Part shown: positions 42,545 through 52,700 of the stretch, piece after piece
Position numbering within the stretch: the first letter of the stretch is position 1
Layout of the letters: each line of letters opens with the position of its first letter
Assembly (NCBI GenBank): GCA_040752855.1
Contig: JBFMHP010000019.1
Span: 268,793-332,792 of the forward strand
DNA length: 64,000 nt
Source of the DNA: JBFMHP01 sp040752855
Lineage (GTDB): Bacteria; Pseudomonadota; Gammaproteobacteria; RBG-16-57-12
Direction: 5' to 3'
Program-made: the position numbers and the translations under genes
The notes under the pieces: generated by a model
Told to the model about the DNA's origin: nothing
Databases searched by the model: none
Seen by the model: only the letters and a program-made list of their open reading frames with translations

Positions 42545-42566
42545 GGGGAGGGCGCGCGCCCTCCCC
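42545..42566. other. Perfect palindrome between nifK and nifT
   Basis: GGGGAGGGCGC is followed directly by its complement GCGCCCTCCCC, without a T-run. It can form a stable RNA hairpin nine bases past the nifK stop and may stabilise the nifHDK message or reduce downstream expression. Confidence 0.6.
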
Positions 42567-42575
42567 CACACCGGA

Positions 42576-44147
42576 TCAACGAACCAGGTCGTAGTTGTAG
42601 TCGGTGGTACCCATGCCGCGGGTGTCGCTGTCCAGATCTTCAAGAATCCTGTTGACCAGGGTCTTGAGGATGTACATGCCACCTTCGTAACCCATGGTGG
42701 TGTCGCGATGCTGGTGATGACGATCGAAGATCGGGAAGCCCAGGCGAATCAGCGGCACCTCAAACTCCTTGCCCTTGTGCAGTGTGTCGCGCTGGATGAA
42801 CTTGCCGTAGGAGTTGCCGATCATGTAGTCCGGCTTGTTGGTGAACACCAGCGAGCGCATGTGCCACAGGTCACAGCCGATATGCACCGTGGTGTTCTTG
42901 CCATACGGCGACTCGGAGAGAATCTTCTCCATGGCCTTTTTCCAGCGCTTGTTGGCGTTGTTACACAACACGTCGGTCGGCTCGGCGCCGAGTTCCAGCA
43001 GGAACTTGGTCAGGCCCATGACGAAATCCGGGTCACCCCACAGCGCGAACTTCTTGCCGTGCAGCCAGGTGTGCGAGTCGGTCATCATGTCGACGAGGAT
43101 GCCGCGCTCGCGCTCCAGTGAAGCCGGCACCGGCTTGCCGGTAATCTCGGCGATCTTCATCAGGAACTCGTCGGTCCACTCCAGTCCCATCGGGATGTTG
43201 ATCTTGGCCGCTTCGTGCTTCCAGGTGGTCTTGGCGAATTTCTGTGATTTTTCCGACTGCCAGGCTTGCAGGAACAGCGTTTCCTTCGCGTTGGGCGCAT
43301 CCTTCATCTCGGCGAGTGTGGTGCCGCCGTCGTACATGCGATACGCGCCGTCGGCCGGTGTATCCAGCACTTCGGTGGGATCGGACAACATGGTGTACGG
43401 CACGCCCATCTCGGTCAGCATGCGTTTGATGACGCGGAAATTTCCCAGGTAAGTCTCGAAGCCCGGCACGATGTTGATCTTGCCGTTGGCGCCGACGACC
43501 TTGTCGTCCATGTAGTTGAGCGTGAAGTAGCGGGCGATGCCTTCCCACATGTTGTCCCAGCCGGTGGTGTGCGAGCCGACGAAACTCGGGGTGTGGGCGA
43601 ACGGTGTCGGGAACTCCTGCTCGATGTAGCCTTCCTTCTTCGAGTTGTTGATGAAGGCATTCAAGTCATCGCCGATGACCTCGGCCATGCAGGTGGTACT
43701 TACCGCGATCATCTCAGGCTTGTACAGCGCCTTGGCGTTTTGCAGACCGGACATCATGTTTTTCTGACCGCCGAATACCGCCGCGTCCTCGGTCATGGAA
43801 TCGGATACGCAGGCGACCGGTTCCTTGAAGTGACGGTTGAAGTAGGTGCGGAAGTAGGCCACGCAACCCTGTGAACCATGCACATACGGCAGGGTCTTTT
43901 CAAAACCGAGGGCGCACAGTACTGCGCCGAGCGGCTGACAGGCCTTGGCCGGGTTGACGGTGAGCGCCTCACGCTGAAAGTTCAGTTCCTTATACTCAGG
44001 AGTGGTCGTCCATGCGAAGACCTCGGCGATCTTCTCGGGATTGTGCGCTTCTTCGTAGTTGGCCTTCTTCGCAGCCAGGTTGGTTTTGTAATCCTCATCG
44101 CGGAACAGAGGATAGCTGGGCTTGATGTTCTCAACATTTTGACTCAT
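42576..44147 (-). CDS. nifK: Nitrogenase MoFe protein beta subunit NifK
   Basis: 523 residues from ATG at 44147 (ribosome site GAGGAG), the same length as Azotobacter NifK; an earlier start at 44228 runs into the upstream repeat. ACQPLGAVLCALGFEKTLPY, HGSQGCVAYFRTYFNRHF and STTCMAEVIGDD carry the P-cluster cysteines. With NifD it forms the N2-reducing component. Confidence 0.98.
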   Translation of the reverse strand: MSQNVENIKPSYPLFRDEDYKTNLAAKKANYEEAHNPEKIAEVFAWTTTPEYKELNFQREALTVNPAKACQPLGAVLCALGFEKTLPYVHGSQGCVAYFRTYFNRHFKEPVACVSDSMTEDAAVFGGQKNMMSGLQNAKALYKPEMIAVSTTCMAEVIGDDLNAFINNSKKEGYIEQEFPTPFAHTPSFVGSHTTGWDNMWEGIARYFTLNYMDDKVVGANGKINIVPGFETYLGNFRVIKRMLTEMGVPYTMLSDPTEVLDTPADGAYRMYDGGTTLAEMKDAPNAKETLFLQAWQSEKSQKFAKTTWKHEAAKINIPMGLEWTDEFLMKIAEITGKPVPASLERERGILVDMMTDSHTWLHGKKFALWGDPDFVMGLTKFLLELGAEPTDVLCNNANKRWKKAMEKILSESPYGKNTTVHIGCDLWHMRSLVFTNKPDYMIGNSYGKFIQRDTLHKGKEFEVPLIRLGFPIFDRHHQHRDTTMGYEGGMYILKTLVNRILEDLDSDTRGMGTTDYNYDLVR

Positions 44148-44227
44148 GACGATCTCCTCGCCGCGCCACTCATGCGTGGACAACGGCAAAAATTGAAATG
44201 GGTTGTCGTGTCTCGGTGCGTAATCCA

Positions 44228-44322
44228 TGTAGGGTGGGCTGATAGCCCACCAGCATCGCCGCAGGCGATTCCATATGTGTCACCTTCGGTGACGGCTTGG
44301 TGGGCCGAGGCCCACCCTACAT
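44228..44322. repeat. GTAGGGTGGGC inverted repeat between nifD and nifK
   Basis: TGTAGGGTGGGCTGATAGCC begins at 44228 and GGCCCACCCTACA ends the element near 44321. A second member lies at 49724-49790. It is REP-like but distinct in sequence from the GTAGGAGC family. Confidence 0.8.
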
Positions 44323-44326
44323 TGGG

Positions 44327-45808
44327 TTAGGCGCCTACTGCGACCTTTACAGCTTCACTGGCCGCTTGTTTCCACGGCGGCGTGATGGCCTTCCAGCACG
44401 GGTTGTTCAGGGTCATGTCCATGTCACGGGCGAAGATGGCGAAGCCGTCGTAGCCGTGATAGGGGCCTGAATAATCCCAGGAGTGCATCTGGCGGAAGGG
44501 AATGCCCATCTTCTGGAAGATGTACTTTTCCTTGATGCCGGAGCCGATCAAGTCGGGCTTGATCGCCTTGACGAACTCTTCGAATTCATAACCGGTGACA
44601 TCATCATAAAGCAGTGTCGCGTTACCCATTTCCGGGATGGTGCGATCGTAGTCGTCGTTATGACCGAACTCATAACCGGTACCGACGATCTCCATACCCA
44701 AATCCTCATAGGCACCGATGGTGTGGCGTGGACGCAGACCGCCGATGTAAAGCATCACTCGCTTGCCTTCGAGGCGCGGGCGATATTTCGCGATGACGGC
44801 CTTGGTCTCCGCTTCGTATTTTGCAATCACTTTCTCCGCGCCTTCCTTGATCTTGTCATCGAAGAAAGCGGCGATTTTGCGCAACGATTCGGCAATCTTG
44901 CTGGGACCGAAGAAGTTGTACTCCATCCACGGAATCCCGTACTTCTCTTCCATATGGCGCGAGATGTAGTTCATCGAACGATAGCAGTGCACCAGGTTCA
45001 GCTTCACCTTGGGCGTCAGCTCGATTTCCGAAAGCGAACCATCACCGGACCATTGCGCCACGACACGCAGGCCCATCTCTTCGAGCAGGGTGCGCGAGGC
45101 CCAGGCATCACCACCGATGTTGTAGTCACCGATGATCGACACATCGTAGGGAGTGGTCTGGAAGCTGGTGTCATTGTCGCGGGCGCTCAGCACGTGATCG
45201 CGGATCGCGTCATTGGCGATGTGGTGACCGAGCGATTGCGACACGCCGCGAAAACCTTCACAGCGCACTGGCACGACGGGCTTGTTCAGGTCCGCGGTCT
45301 TCTTCTTGGAGACGGCCTCGATGTCATCACCGATCAGACCGATCGGGCACTCGGATTGAACCGAGATACCTTTGTTCAAAGGAAACAGCTGTTCGATCTC
45401 ATCGACCAGCTTGTCCAGCTTCTTATCGCCGCCGAACACGATGTCCTTCTCCTGGAAATCCGAGGTGAAGTTCATGGTCACGAAGGTGTTCACACCGGTG
45501 GTGCCGATGTAGTAGTTGCGTCGGCCCGCACGGGAATACTGCCCGCAGCCTACCGGGCCGTGCGAGATATGGATCATGTCCTTGATCGGACCCCATACCA
45601 CACCCTTGGAACCCGCATAGGCGCAGCCACGGATGGTCATCACGCCAGGCAATGACTTTTTGTTGGACGTGATGCACTTGCTGGACTTATCGACACTTTG
45701 ATCGTTGACTGCCAGGTGCTTGGCGCGTTCTTCCCTGGCACTCTCCGGATATACTTCCAAAACCTCTTGTATCAGGGCTTCGGTTTGCTCTTTGGTCATA
45801 TGAACCAT
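44327..45808 (-). CDS. nifD: Nitrogenase MoFe protein alpha subunit NifD
   Basis: 493 residues from ATG at 45808, with AAGGAG seven bases upstream. P-cluster ligands Cys62, Cys88 and Cys154 are at standard positions; FeMo-co ligands lie in VHCYRSMNYISRHM (Cys near 275) and MHSWDYSGPYHGYDG (His near 442); GHHIAND has the His195 equivalent. It follows nifH by 145 bases. Confidence 0.98.
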   Translation of the reverse strand: MVHMTKEQTEALIQEVLEVYPESAREERAKHLAVNDQSVDKSSKCITSNKKSLPGVMTIRGCAYAGSKGVVWGPIKDMIHISHGPVGCGQYSRAGRRNYYIGTTGVNTFVTMNFTSDFQEKDIVFGGDKKLDKLVDEIEQLFPLNKGISVQSECPIGLIGDDIEAVSKKKTADLNKPVVPVRCEGFRGVSQSLGHHIANDAIRDHVLSARDNDTSFQTTPYDVSIIGDYNIGGDAWASRTLLEEMGLRVVAQWSGDGSLSEIELTPKVKLNLVHCYRSMNYISRHMEEKYGIPWMEYNFFGPSKIAESLRKIAAFFDDKIKEGAEKVIAKYEAETKAVIAKYRPRLEGKRVMLYIGGLRPRHTIGAYEDLGMEIVGTGYEFGHNDDYDRTIPEMGNATLLYDDVTGYEFEEFVKAIKPDLIGSGIKEKYIFQKMGIPFRQMHSWDYSGPYHGYDGFAIFARDMDMTLNNPCWKAITPPWKQAASEAVKVAVGA

Positions 45809-45869
45809 GTTGACTCTCCTTCGGCTCCGTCACCAATCTGTGAACGGGCGTTATTAAAGGATTGATGGA

Positions 45870-45926
45870 AAGTGGCATGCACGTACCGAACGGTATCGAC
45901 ACCGGCAATCGCTACGCGACGCCACT
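45870..45926 (-). other. Possible mRNA stem-loop between nifH and nifD
   Basis: AGTGGC (45926-45921 on the minus strand) can pair with GCCACT (45875-45870), enclosing a smaller GGTGTCGATACC-type stem. Such structures between nifH and nifD are thought to favour nifH mRNA; this one is weak. Confidence 0.35.
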
Positions 45927-45953
45927 CCTATCGTTTGCGATACTGATCGGTAC

Positions 45954-46832
45954 TTAACCGGCCAATTCCGCGGCGGTCTTGCCGACGATGCTCTCGTCTT
46001 CTTCATCGAGAATGCCGAACTGCATCATCACATCTTCCAGCTCGTCCATGGACAGCGGGGTTGGGATGATGAACATCTTGTTATCGACGACCTTGCGGGC
46101 CAACGCTCGGTACTCATCCGCCTGCTTTGCCTTCGGGTTGTACTCGATGACCGTCATGCGACGTATCTCGGCGCGCTGCACTTCATTGTCACGCGGGACG
46201 AAATGGATCATCTGCGTGCCCAGTCTGCGGGCCAGCTCTTCGATCAGCTCGTCTTCACGGGCCGTGTTGCGTGAGTTGCAGATCAGGCCGGCGAGGCGCA
46301 CACCGCCCGAATTGGCGTACTTCACGATACCCTTGGCGATGTTGTTGGCCGCGTACATGGCCATCATCTCGCCGGATACCACGATGTAGATTTCCTGCGC
46401 CTTGTTTTCGCGAATCGGCATGGCAAAACCGCCGCACACCACGTCGCCCAACACGTCGTAGAACACGAAGTCGAGGTCTTCGTCGTAGGCGCCTTCCTCT
46501 TCCAGGAAGTTGATGGCAGTGATGACACCACGGCCGGCGCAGCCGACACCCGGCTCGGGACCGCCGGACTCGACGCACTTCACGCCGCCGTAGCCCACGG
46601 ACAATACATCTTCGAGCTCCAAATCCTCGACCGTGCCCGCTTCCGCGGCTAAGTGCATGACCGTGGTTTGCGCCTTGGAGTGCAGAATCAGACGGGTGGA
46701 GTCGGCCTTGGGATCACAGCCGACGATCATGACCTTCTTGCCCATCTCGGCCAGAGCTGCGACGAGGTTTTGAGTAGTGGTAGACTTTCCGATACCACCC
46801 TTGCCATAGATTGCACATTGACGTAGTGACAT
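45954..46832 (-). CDS. nifH: Nitrogenase iron protein NifH
   Basis: 292 residues from ATG at 46832. P-loop GKGGIGKS at 10-17; [4Fe-4S] ligands Cys98 and Cys133; Arg101, the residue modified by DraT, is present in CAGRG. It delivers electrons to NifDK with ATP hydrolysis and is also needed for FeMo-co synthesis. It is first in the nifHDKT-fdx-nifY-orf1-lrv unit behind a canonical sigma-54 promoter. The draT gene is divergent next door. Confidence 0.99.
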   Translation of the reverse strand: MSLRQCAIYGKGGIGKSTTTQNLVAALAEMGKKVMIVGCDPKADSTRLILHSKAQTTVMHLAAEAGTVEDLELEDVLSVGYGGVKCVESGGPEPGVGCAGRGVITAINFLEEEGAYDEDLDFVFYDVLGDVVCGGFAMPIRENKAQEIYIVVSGEMMAMYAANNIAKGIVKYANSGGVRLAGLICNSRNTAREDELIEELARRLGTQMIHFVPRDNEVQRAEIRRMTVIEYNPKAKQADEYRALARKVVDNKMFIIPTPLSMDELEDVMMQFGILDEEDESIVGKTAAELAG

Positions 46833-46881
46833 TACGCTTCTCCTCAGGTTGAAGTACGATTGGTTCGTCAACACCAGTTGA

Positions 46882-46896
46882 GCAAGCGTTGTGCCA
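46882..46896 (-). promoter_or_regulatory. Sigma-54 promoter of nifHDK
   Basis: The minus strand reads TGGCACAACGCTTGC, a perfect -24/-12 element, 49 bases before the nifH ATG. Confidence 0.93.
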
Positions 46897-46995
46897 AGTT
46901 TTGAATTGCTGCGTATGATGTTGTTTTGATGGATATTTTATATGGTCTCGTCACCACAGTGGATGCGTAACAACCACGACAAAAGACCTGCTGGC

Positions 46996-47011
46996 TGTAG
47001 GCTTAACGACA
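46996..47011. promoter_or_regulatory. NifA activator site for nifH
   Basis: TGT-AGGCTTAACG-ACA, 100 bases upstream of the -24 element, in the usual range. It ends 10 bases before the draT ATG. Confidence 0.82.
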
Positions 47012-47021
47012 AGACACGACA

Positions 47022-47882
47022 ATGACATCCGAGACACCATGGCCATCGCTTCCACGTCATGCACGGCTGCCGATCAACCGCTGCAACCTCCCGGCCGCCA
47101 TCCTGGGAAGCATCACGTTCCAGCACCATCCCATACCGCTGCACATCGATGGCGTGGAGATTCTGCACCGGGATCTTTTTCGCCGATTGGATGTCATCGC
47201 TCAACCGGCGAATCGTGCGCAGTACTTCATGGACTATATGGTGGTGAAATTTCGGCTGGAATCGCCGGACGACATCGGCTATGACCCGCACAGCAAGATC
47301 GACCGGCGCGCGGCCAATTACCGCAAAGTCATCCGTGGATGGTTCTTCAATCCCGATGGACGTGAAGCCGCGGTATTGAAAGGTTGGGTGGAGTCCCGCT
47401 TCGGCCTCACCCCACGTTTTCATCACCGGCGCATCGACACGCTGAACGACGAGAGCTATCACCGTTTCTGCCAGGAACGGGCCGAAGGGTTGTACAACAC
47501 CAATGCACTGGAGTCACAACTCGACCTGCTCTACACCTATTGCCAGTATGAATTGCGGAGACAATCTCCCGGCGAAACACACCGCACCCTCTATCGCGGC
47601 AGCAACCACCTCGCCCGTGACCGAATGGAGGATCAGGCGCAACAAACGGATCAAATCCTGTTGCTCAACAACATCAGTTCCTTCAGCATCAATCCGGAAC
47701 GGGCCGATGAGTTCGGCGATCAAGTCATCGAGGTCTGCGTACCGCTCAGCAAGATCGTCGTCAGCTCTGCCCTGCTGCCGGGCCTGCTCAAAGGCGAGGA
47801 GGAAATCCTAGTGCTGGGCGGATTGTACACGGTCAAAAACCACGATCTTCTGCCATCATCACAGACGCGAATCCCTTCGTAG
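47022..47882 (+). CDS. draT: NAD+-dinitrogenase-reductase ADP-ribosyltransferase DraT
   Basis: 286 residues. Family features include the N-terminal NRCNLPAAILGSITFQ, FMDYMVVKF, DYRR/GWFFNPDGREAAVLKGWVESRFGL and LYNTNALESQLDLLYTYCQYELR; THRTLYRGSNHL is consistent with an NAD-binding core. It inactivates NifH by ADP-ribosylating Arg101 when ammonium rises or energy falls. It is divergent from nifH. No DraG hydrolase gene is found in the window. It converges with allophanate hydrolase, the ends overlapping by 24 bases. No clear promoter of its own was recognised. Confidence 0.92.
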   Translation: MTSETPWPSLPRHARLPINRCNLPAAILGSITFQHHPIPLHIDGVEILHRDLFRRLDVIAQPANRAQYFMDYMVVKFRLESPDDIGYDPHSKIDRRAANYRKVIRGWFFNPDGREAAVLKGWVESRFGLTPRFHHRRIDTLNDESYHRFCQERAEGLYNTNALESQLDLLYTYCQYELRRQSPGETHRTLYRGSNHLARDRMEDQAQQTDQILLLNNISSFSINPERADEFGDQVIEVCVPLSKIVVSSALLPGLLKGEEEILVLGGLYTVKNHDLLPSSQTRIPS

Positions 47883-49673
47883 ATAATTCGCCCAGCCACC
47901 GTACTCAGTGATTTCCGTGGCCTGCATTACGCCGCACGATTCGCAGATAAACCCGCTCAACCAGCGTCCATCGGCCAGCTCCACCTTGCCGATGCCCAGC
48001 GGCGCGGGGATGTCGGCGACAAAGCCGCCGAACTGCGCCGCCGGCACTCGCCAGACCTCCACGGCGATCGCCGCGCCGTGGTTTTCATCGCGCACCAGAG
48101 CGGGCCGCTGCGGCGGTCCGCCGGCCAGGGCGTAAAGCCGGTACCGATCCGCCGTGCGGGTTGACTCGACCAGGGCGGCGCCGCGCTCGGTCAACTGCCA
48201 ATTCAAGGGGAAGCCCGCCAGGTGCGCCCCGCATACCACCACATCGATGCAGGATTGATCGGTACGTGGCGCATTCAGTGGCGCAGGCCGGTAGTGCTGT
48301 TGGGTCTTGCCCAAGGGCAGATCGAGGTGTTGTTGCCAGCGCCGGCCAAAGGACAGCAGCAGCCGGTCGCGCATCGCCGGAGCCACCAGCGTGATGCCAA
48401 ATGGCAGGCCGTTGGCGAGAAAGCCCGCCGGCAGCGCAAGCGCGCTGTAGTCGAGCAGGTTCATGTAGTTGGTGTAATAACCAAGATGGCTGTTGAGGCG
48501 TACCGGATCGGCGTTGATCTCATCAATGGTGTACAGGGTCCCGGCCGTCGGAGTGACCAAGATATCGATCTGCTCGAACACCCGGTCAGTCTGACGCTTG
48601 CAATTTTGCAGGCGGTAGCCAGCCTTGAAGGCCTCGACGGCGCGTTTGTCGCCCGCACCGCCAATGATCTCGCGGATGACCGGCAGCAGCGCCTCGGGCC
48701 GGCTGTCGATCAACGGCTCGATGGCAGCGTAACGCTCCGCGACCCAAGGGCCTTCGTAAAGCAGGCGCGCGGCCGCCAGAAACGGGGCGAAGTCGATCTC
48801 GATGCGTTCACCGCCCAACCGTTCCAGCGCCGCGCACGCAGCTGCAAACAAGGCGGCTGAGGCATCGTTGCCGAAAAACTCCAGTTGGTCTTGACGCGGC
48901 ACGGCAAAGCGAAAGCGCGTCGGCGACGCGCCGTAGTGGCGCTGGTTGTTGTTAAAGGGATTGGGTCGAGCGTAATCGTCTGCCCCGTCGAACACCGCGG
49001 CCTGCTCCAGCACGGCATTGGCATCGTCGCAATCCAGGGCGAAGATAGAAACACAGTCGAGGCTGCGGCAGGCGGGCACCACCCCTCGCATGCTGAGCAG
49101 CCCCTTGCTGGGCTTGAGTCCCACGATGTTGTTGAAGGCCGCAGGCACGCGTCCTGAGCCGGCGGTGTCGGTACCCAGCGCAAAGCTGACCAACCCCAGC
49201 GCCACCGCCACCGCCGAGCCCGAACTCGATCCACCGGAGATGTAATCGGGATCGAAGGCATTGCGGCATTCCCCCCAGGGCGCAGGCGAGCGGGTGCCGA
49301 CTAGCCCGGTAGCAAACTGGTCCATATTGGTCTTGCCGATGGGGATGGCGCCGGCGTCGAGCAGGCGTTGCACCACGAAGGCCGACTGCTGCGGCACATA
49401 GGCAAACGCTGCACACGCCGCCGTGGTAGGCACACCGGCCAGGTCGATATTGTCCTTGATGGCAAACGGAATGCCGTAGAGCGGCAACGTGTCGGGCGTG
49501 TGGTCCTGGAGACGATCGAGATAGGGCTGCAATTGCGCCGGCTCGAGCCGGTTGATCCAGATGTTGTGCGTGCGTGTCTCCCGGCTGCGTTGCAGGATGT
49601 ACTCGACGACTTGCTGTGGTGTCACCTCGCCGCGGCGGTAGGCCGCGTGCAAGGCAGGGATAGATAGGTTCAT
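47859..49673 (-). CDS. atzF: Allophanate hydrolase
   Basis: 604 residues from ATG at 49673 (MNLSIPALH); an earlier frame to 49754 enters a repeat. The amidase signature has Lys73, the Ser149-151 run in GGSSSGS and the nucleophile Ser173 in DTAGSGR; the C-terminal 150 residues are the allophanate hydrolase-specific domain. It converts allophanate to ammonium and CO2, the last step of the guanidine (or urea) amidolyase route. It lies 113 bases after the carboxylase. Confidence 0.93.
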   Translation of the reverse strand: MNLSIPALHAAYRRGEVTPQQVVEYILQRSRETRTHNIWINRLEPAQLQPYLDRLQDHTPDTLPLYGIPFAIKDNIDLAGVPTTAACAAFAYVPQQSAFVVQRLLDAGAIPIGKTNMDQFATGLVGTRSPAPWGECRNAFDPDYISGGSSSGSAVAVALGLVSFALGTDTAGSGRVPAAFNNIVGLKPSKGLLSMRGVVPACRSLDCVSIFALDCDDANAVLEQAAVFDGADDYARPNPFNNNQRHYGASPTRFRFAVPRQDQLEFFGNDASAALFAAACAALERLGGERIEIDFAPFLAAARLLYEGPWVAERYAAIEPLIDSRPEALLPVIREIIGGAGDKRAVEAFKAGYRLQNCKRQTDRVFEQIDILVTPTAGTLYTIDEINADPVRLNSHLGYYTNYMNLLDYSALALPAGFLANGLPFGITLVAPAMRDRLLLSFGRRWQQHLDLPLGKTQQHYRPAPLNAPRTDQSCIDVVVCGAHLAGFPLNWQLTERGAALVESTRTADRYRLYALAGGPPQRPALVRDENHGAAIAVEVWRVPAAQFGGFVADIPAPLGIGKVELADGRWLSGFICESCGVMQATEITEYGGWANYLRRDSRL

Positions 49674-49723
49674 TCGTTCAAACGCTCCTGTGATACATCC
49701 TCTCCGTAAGAGAAAGAGATTTC

Positions 49724-49790
49724 TTGGGTGGGCACCGCCCACCGACATCGACATCAGGCCGATCCGTCAGGTGGGCGGTGCCCACCCTAC
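49724..49790. repeat. GTAGGGTGGGC inverted repeat at the carboxylase 3' end
   Basis: GGGTGGGCACCGCCCACCG near 49725 and GGTGGGCGGTGCCCACCCTAC ending at 49790 belong to the family seen at 44228-44322. On the minus strand the GTAG head gives the TAG stop of the carboxylase. Confidence 0.8.
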
Positions 49791-52700
49791 GGTTGCTGCA
49801 GGATCAACAGGGCCTGCCCCGCGCTGACCTGCTGTCCCTCTTCGCGGTTGATGGCGTACACCACCCCAGCGTGCGGCGCGGTGACCTCAATCTCCATCTT
49901 CATCGATTCCATGATCACCAGGGGTTGGCCTGCGCTAAGCGTCTGCCCGGGGCGCACCAGCAACTTCCACACACTGCCGGCGACCGGGCTTTCGATGGCG
50001 CTGCAATTTGCGGGGATCGCCTCCTCCTCACCCTGGTTGACGATTAAGTCCTGCGCGGCGTTGAAGTTGATCTGGCCGCTGGCCACCCAACGTTGCAGCT
50101 CGGCCTCGAAGGCCGCATTGCGCCGGGTGTTGAAGGCGGCGATATCCGCCGCGTTGGCCGCCAGGAATTCCTCGTAGGCCCTGAGGCTGAAAGTGGTTTG
50201 CTCGATGCGGATGGGATAGCGCCCGCGCGGGAAGTCGCGACGGATCTGCTGCAGCTCGCTGTCGCTGACCTCGTAGAAACGGATCTGATCGAAAAAGCGT
50301 AGCAGCCACGGTTGTCGGAAGACCTCAGTTTGTTTATAGCGGTTCCACATCTGCAGGGTGCGCCCGACGAACTGATAACCGCCCGGGCCTTCCATGCCGT
50401 AGATGCACAGATAGGAGCCGCCGATGCCCACCGAGTTTTCCGCCGTCCAGGTGCGCGCGGGGTTGTACTTGGTGGTCACCAAGCGATGGCGCGGATCGAT
50501 GGGCGTGGCTACCGGCGCGCCCAGGTAGACATCGCCCAGGCCCATCACCAGATAGCTGGCGTCGAACACGATGGATTTGACCGCCTCAATCGAATCCAGC
50601 CCGTTGATGCGGCGGATGAACTCGATATTGCTCGGACACCACGGCGCGTCCTGGCGCACCGATTTCATATACTTCTCGATCGCCAGACGGCAAGCCGCGT
50701 CGTCCCAACTCAAGGGGAGATGGACGATGCGCGCCGGCACCTCGTCCAGATCGCTGTGTTGCAGTTGCTGTTCGGCGGCCTCAAGCTGCGCCAGCAGCTC
50801 GGTCAATGAGAGTCGCTGGCTGTCGTAATGAACCTGCAGCGAGCGGATGCCGGGGGTGAGTTCGCGGATATCGGGATGGGCCTGATGTTGCAGCTGCAGC
50901 ATCAGCGCATGCACCCGGAAACGCAGCCGCACATCGAGCATCAGCGGGCCGTATTCCACCAGCAGATAGCTGTCACCGGCGGGACGATACACCACCTGCG
51001 GCGCATCGCCGTTGGCCTCGATACGGCGCACCACCGGCGTGGCCGGGCGATGGCGCGGCGCCGGGGCGGGCAATGCGCCGCCCAGCGCGGCGATGTTCTC
51101 GTCCTGCTGTTTGGCCTGCGCCACGGCCGCATGGATGGCGACCGGGATGAACCGCACCTTGTCGCCGGCCTTGAGCTGGCCGAGTTTCCACAGATCGGCG
51201 CCGATCACCGTGGCCGGGCAGACGAAGCCGCCCAGCGACGGGCCATCCGGTCCAAGAATGACCGGCATGTCGCCGGTGAAGTCGATGGTGCCGATAGCAT
51301 AGGCGTTGTCATGGATGTTCGACGGATGCATGCCGGCCTCGCCGCCATCGCTGCGTGCCCACTGCGGCTTGGGGCCGACCAGGCGGATGCCGGTGCGGCT
51401 GGAGTTGTAGTGCACCTCCCAACGCGCGTTGAAAAAGGCCTCGATGTCGGCCTCGGTGAAAAAGTCCGGCGCGCCGTGCGGGCCGTAGATCACCTGGATC
51501 TGCCATTCGCGACTGAGATTGGGGCGTAACGCCGGCGGCACACTGCGCGGGGCCACGGCGTTGACCAAGGGCGCCAGGTGCAGCACATCGCCGGTGCGCA
51601 GGGCACGTCCGCCATGACCGCCGAATTGCCCCAGGGTGAAGGTGGCACGCGAGCCGAGATAGGCCGGGCATTGCAGCCCGCCCTTGATCAGCAGATAACT
51701 GCGCGCGCCGGCCTCCCCCACCTTGTCCAGGCGCAAGACCTGGCCGGGGCGCACCGTCACCAGCTCCCAGAACGCGATCTCCTGTTCATCGAGCAGCGCG
51801 CGCATCGGCGCGCCGGTCAGCACGATCTGTGCGGCATGGTTAAAGCGCAATGTCGGCCCGGTCAGCGTGATTTCCAGACCGGCGGCCTGCGCGTCGTTGC
51901 CGAGCAGCCGGTTGCCCAGGCGGAACGAGTAGCTGTCGAACGGCCCCGACGGCGGCACGCCGACATCCCAGTAGCCGCTGCGCCCCGGGTAATCCTGAAT
52001 CGTGGTAAGCGTGCCGGCGCTCAGCACGTCGATGCTGTGCGGCGCGTATGCAAACCGGTTGAGCGCGCGGGTGGTCATCGCACCTGCGGCGAAATCATCG
52101 CTCGCCAGCACTGCGCGCACATAATCGCGATTGGTCTCGATGCCGAAGACCTGGCATTCACCCAGGGCGTGTTGCAATTGTGCGATAGCCGCCTCACGCG
52201 TCGGGGCGGTGGCGATCACCTTGGCCAGCATCGGATCGTATTGCGCCGGAACCTCGATGCCGCTTTCGATCCAGGTGTCGATGCGCAGCCCCTCCCGTGC
52301 CGGAAATTCCACCTGGGTGAGCAGGCCAGCGGCCGGTTGGAACTGCTTGTTGGGGTCCTCGGCATAGAGCCGCGCCTGGATGCTGTGGCCGTTGGATTGA
52401 AGATCGCGCGCGAGTCGATCGAGGGGCGGCAACACGCCGGCGGCAAGTTCCACCATCCATTGCACCAGGTCCACGCCGTAGACCTGTTCGGTCACGCCGT
52501 GCTCGACCTGCAGCCGGGTGTTGACCTCGAGAAAATAAAACTGCCGCGTGTCCTGATCGTAGACGAACTCCACCGTGCCGGCGTTGCGATAGGCCACGGC
52601 ACGCAGCAGTCGCGTGGCCGTTTCATGCAAGGCCTGGCGGGTTTCTTCTTTCAAGCCCGGCGCGGGCGTCTCCTCGATAACCTTTTGATTGCGCCGCTGG

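Noticed and set aside
47022..49673. draT reading into allophanate hydrolase as one unit
   Set aside because: They are convergent; the 24-base overlap is only of their 3' ends.
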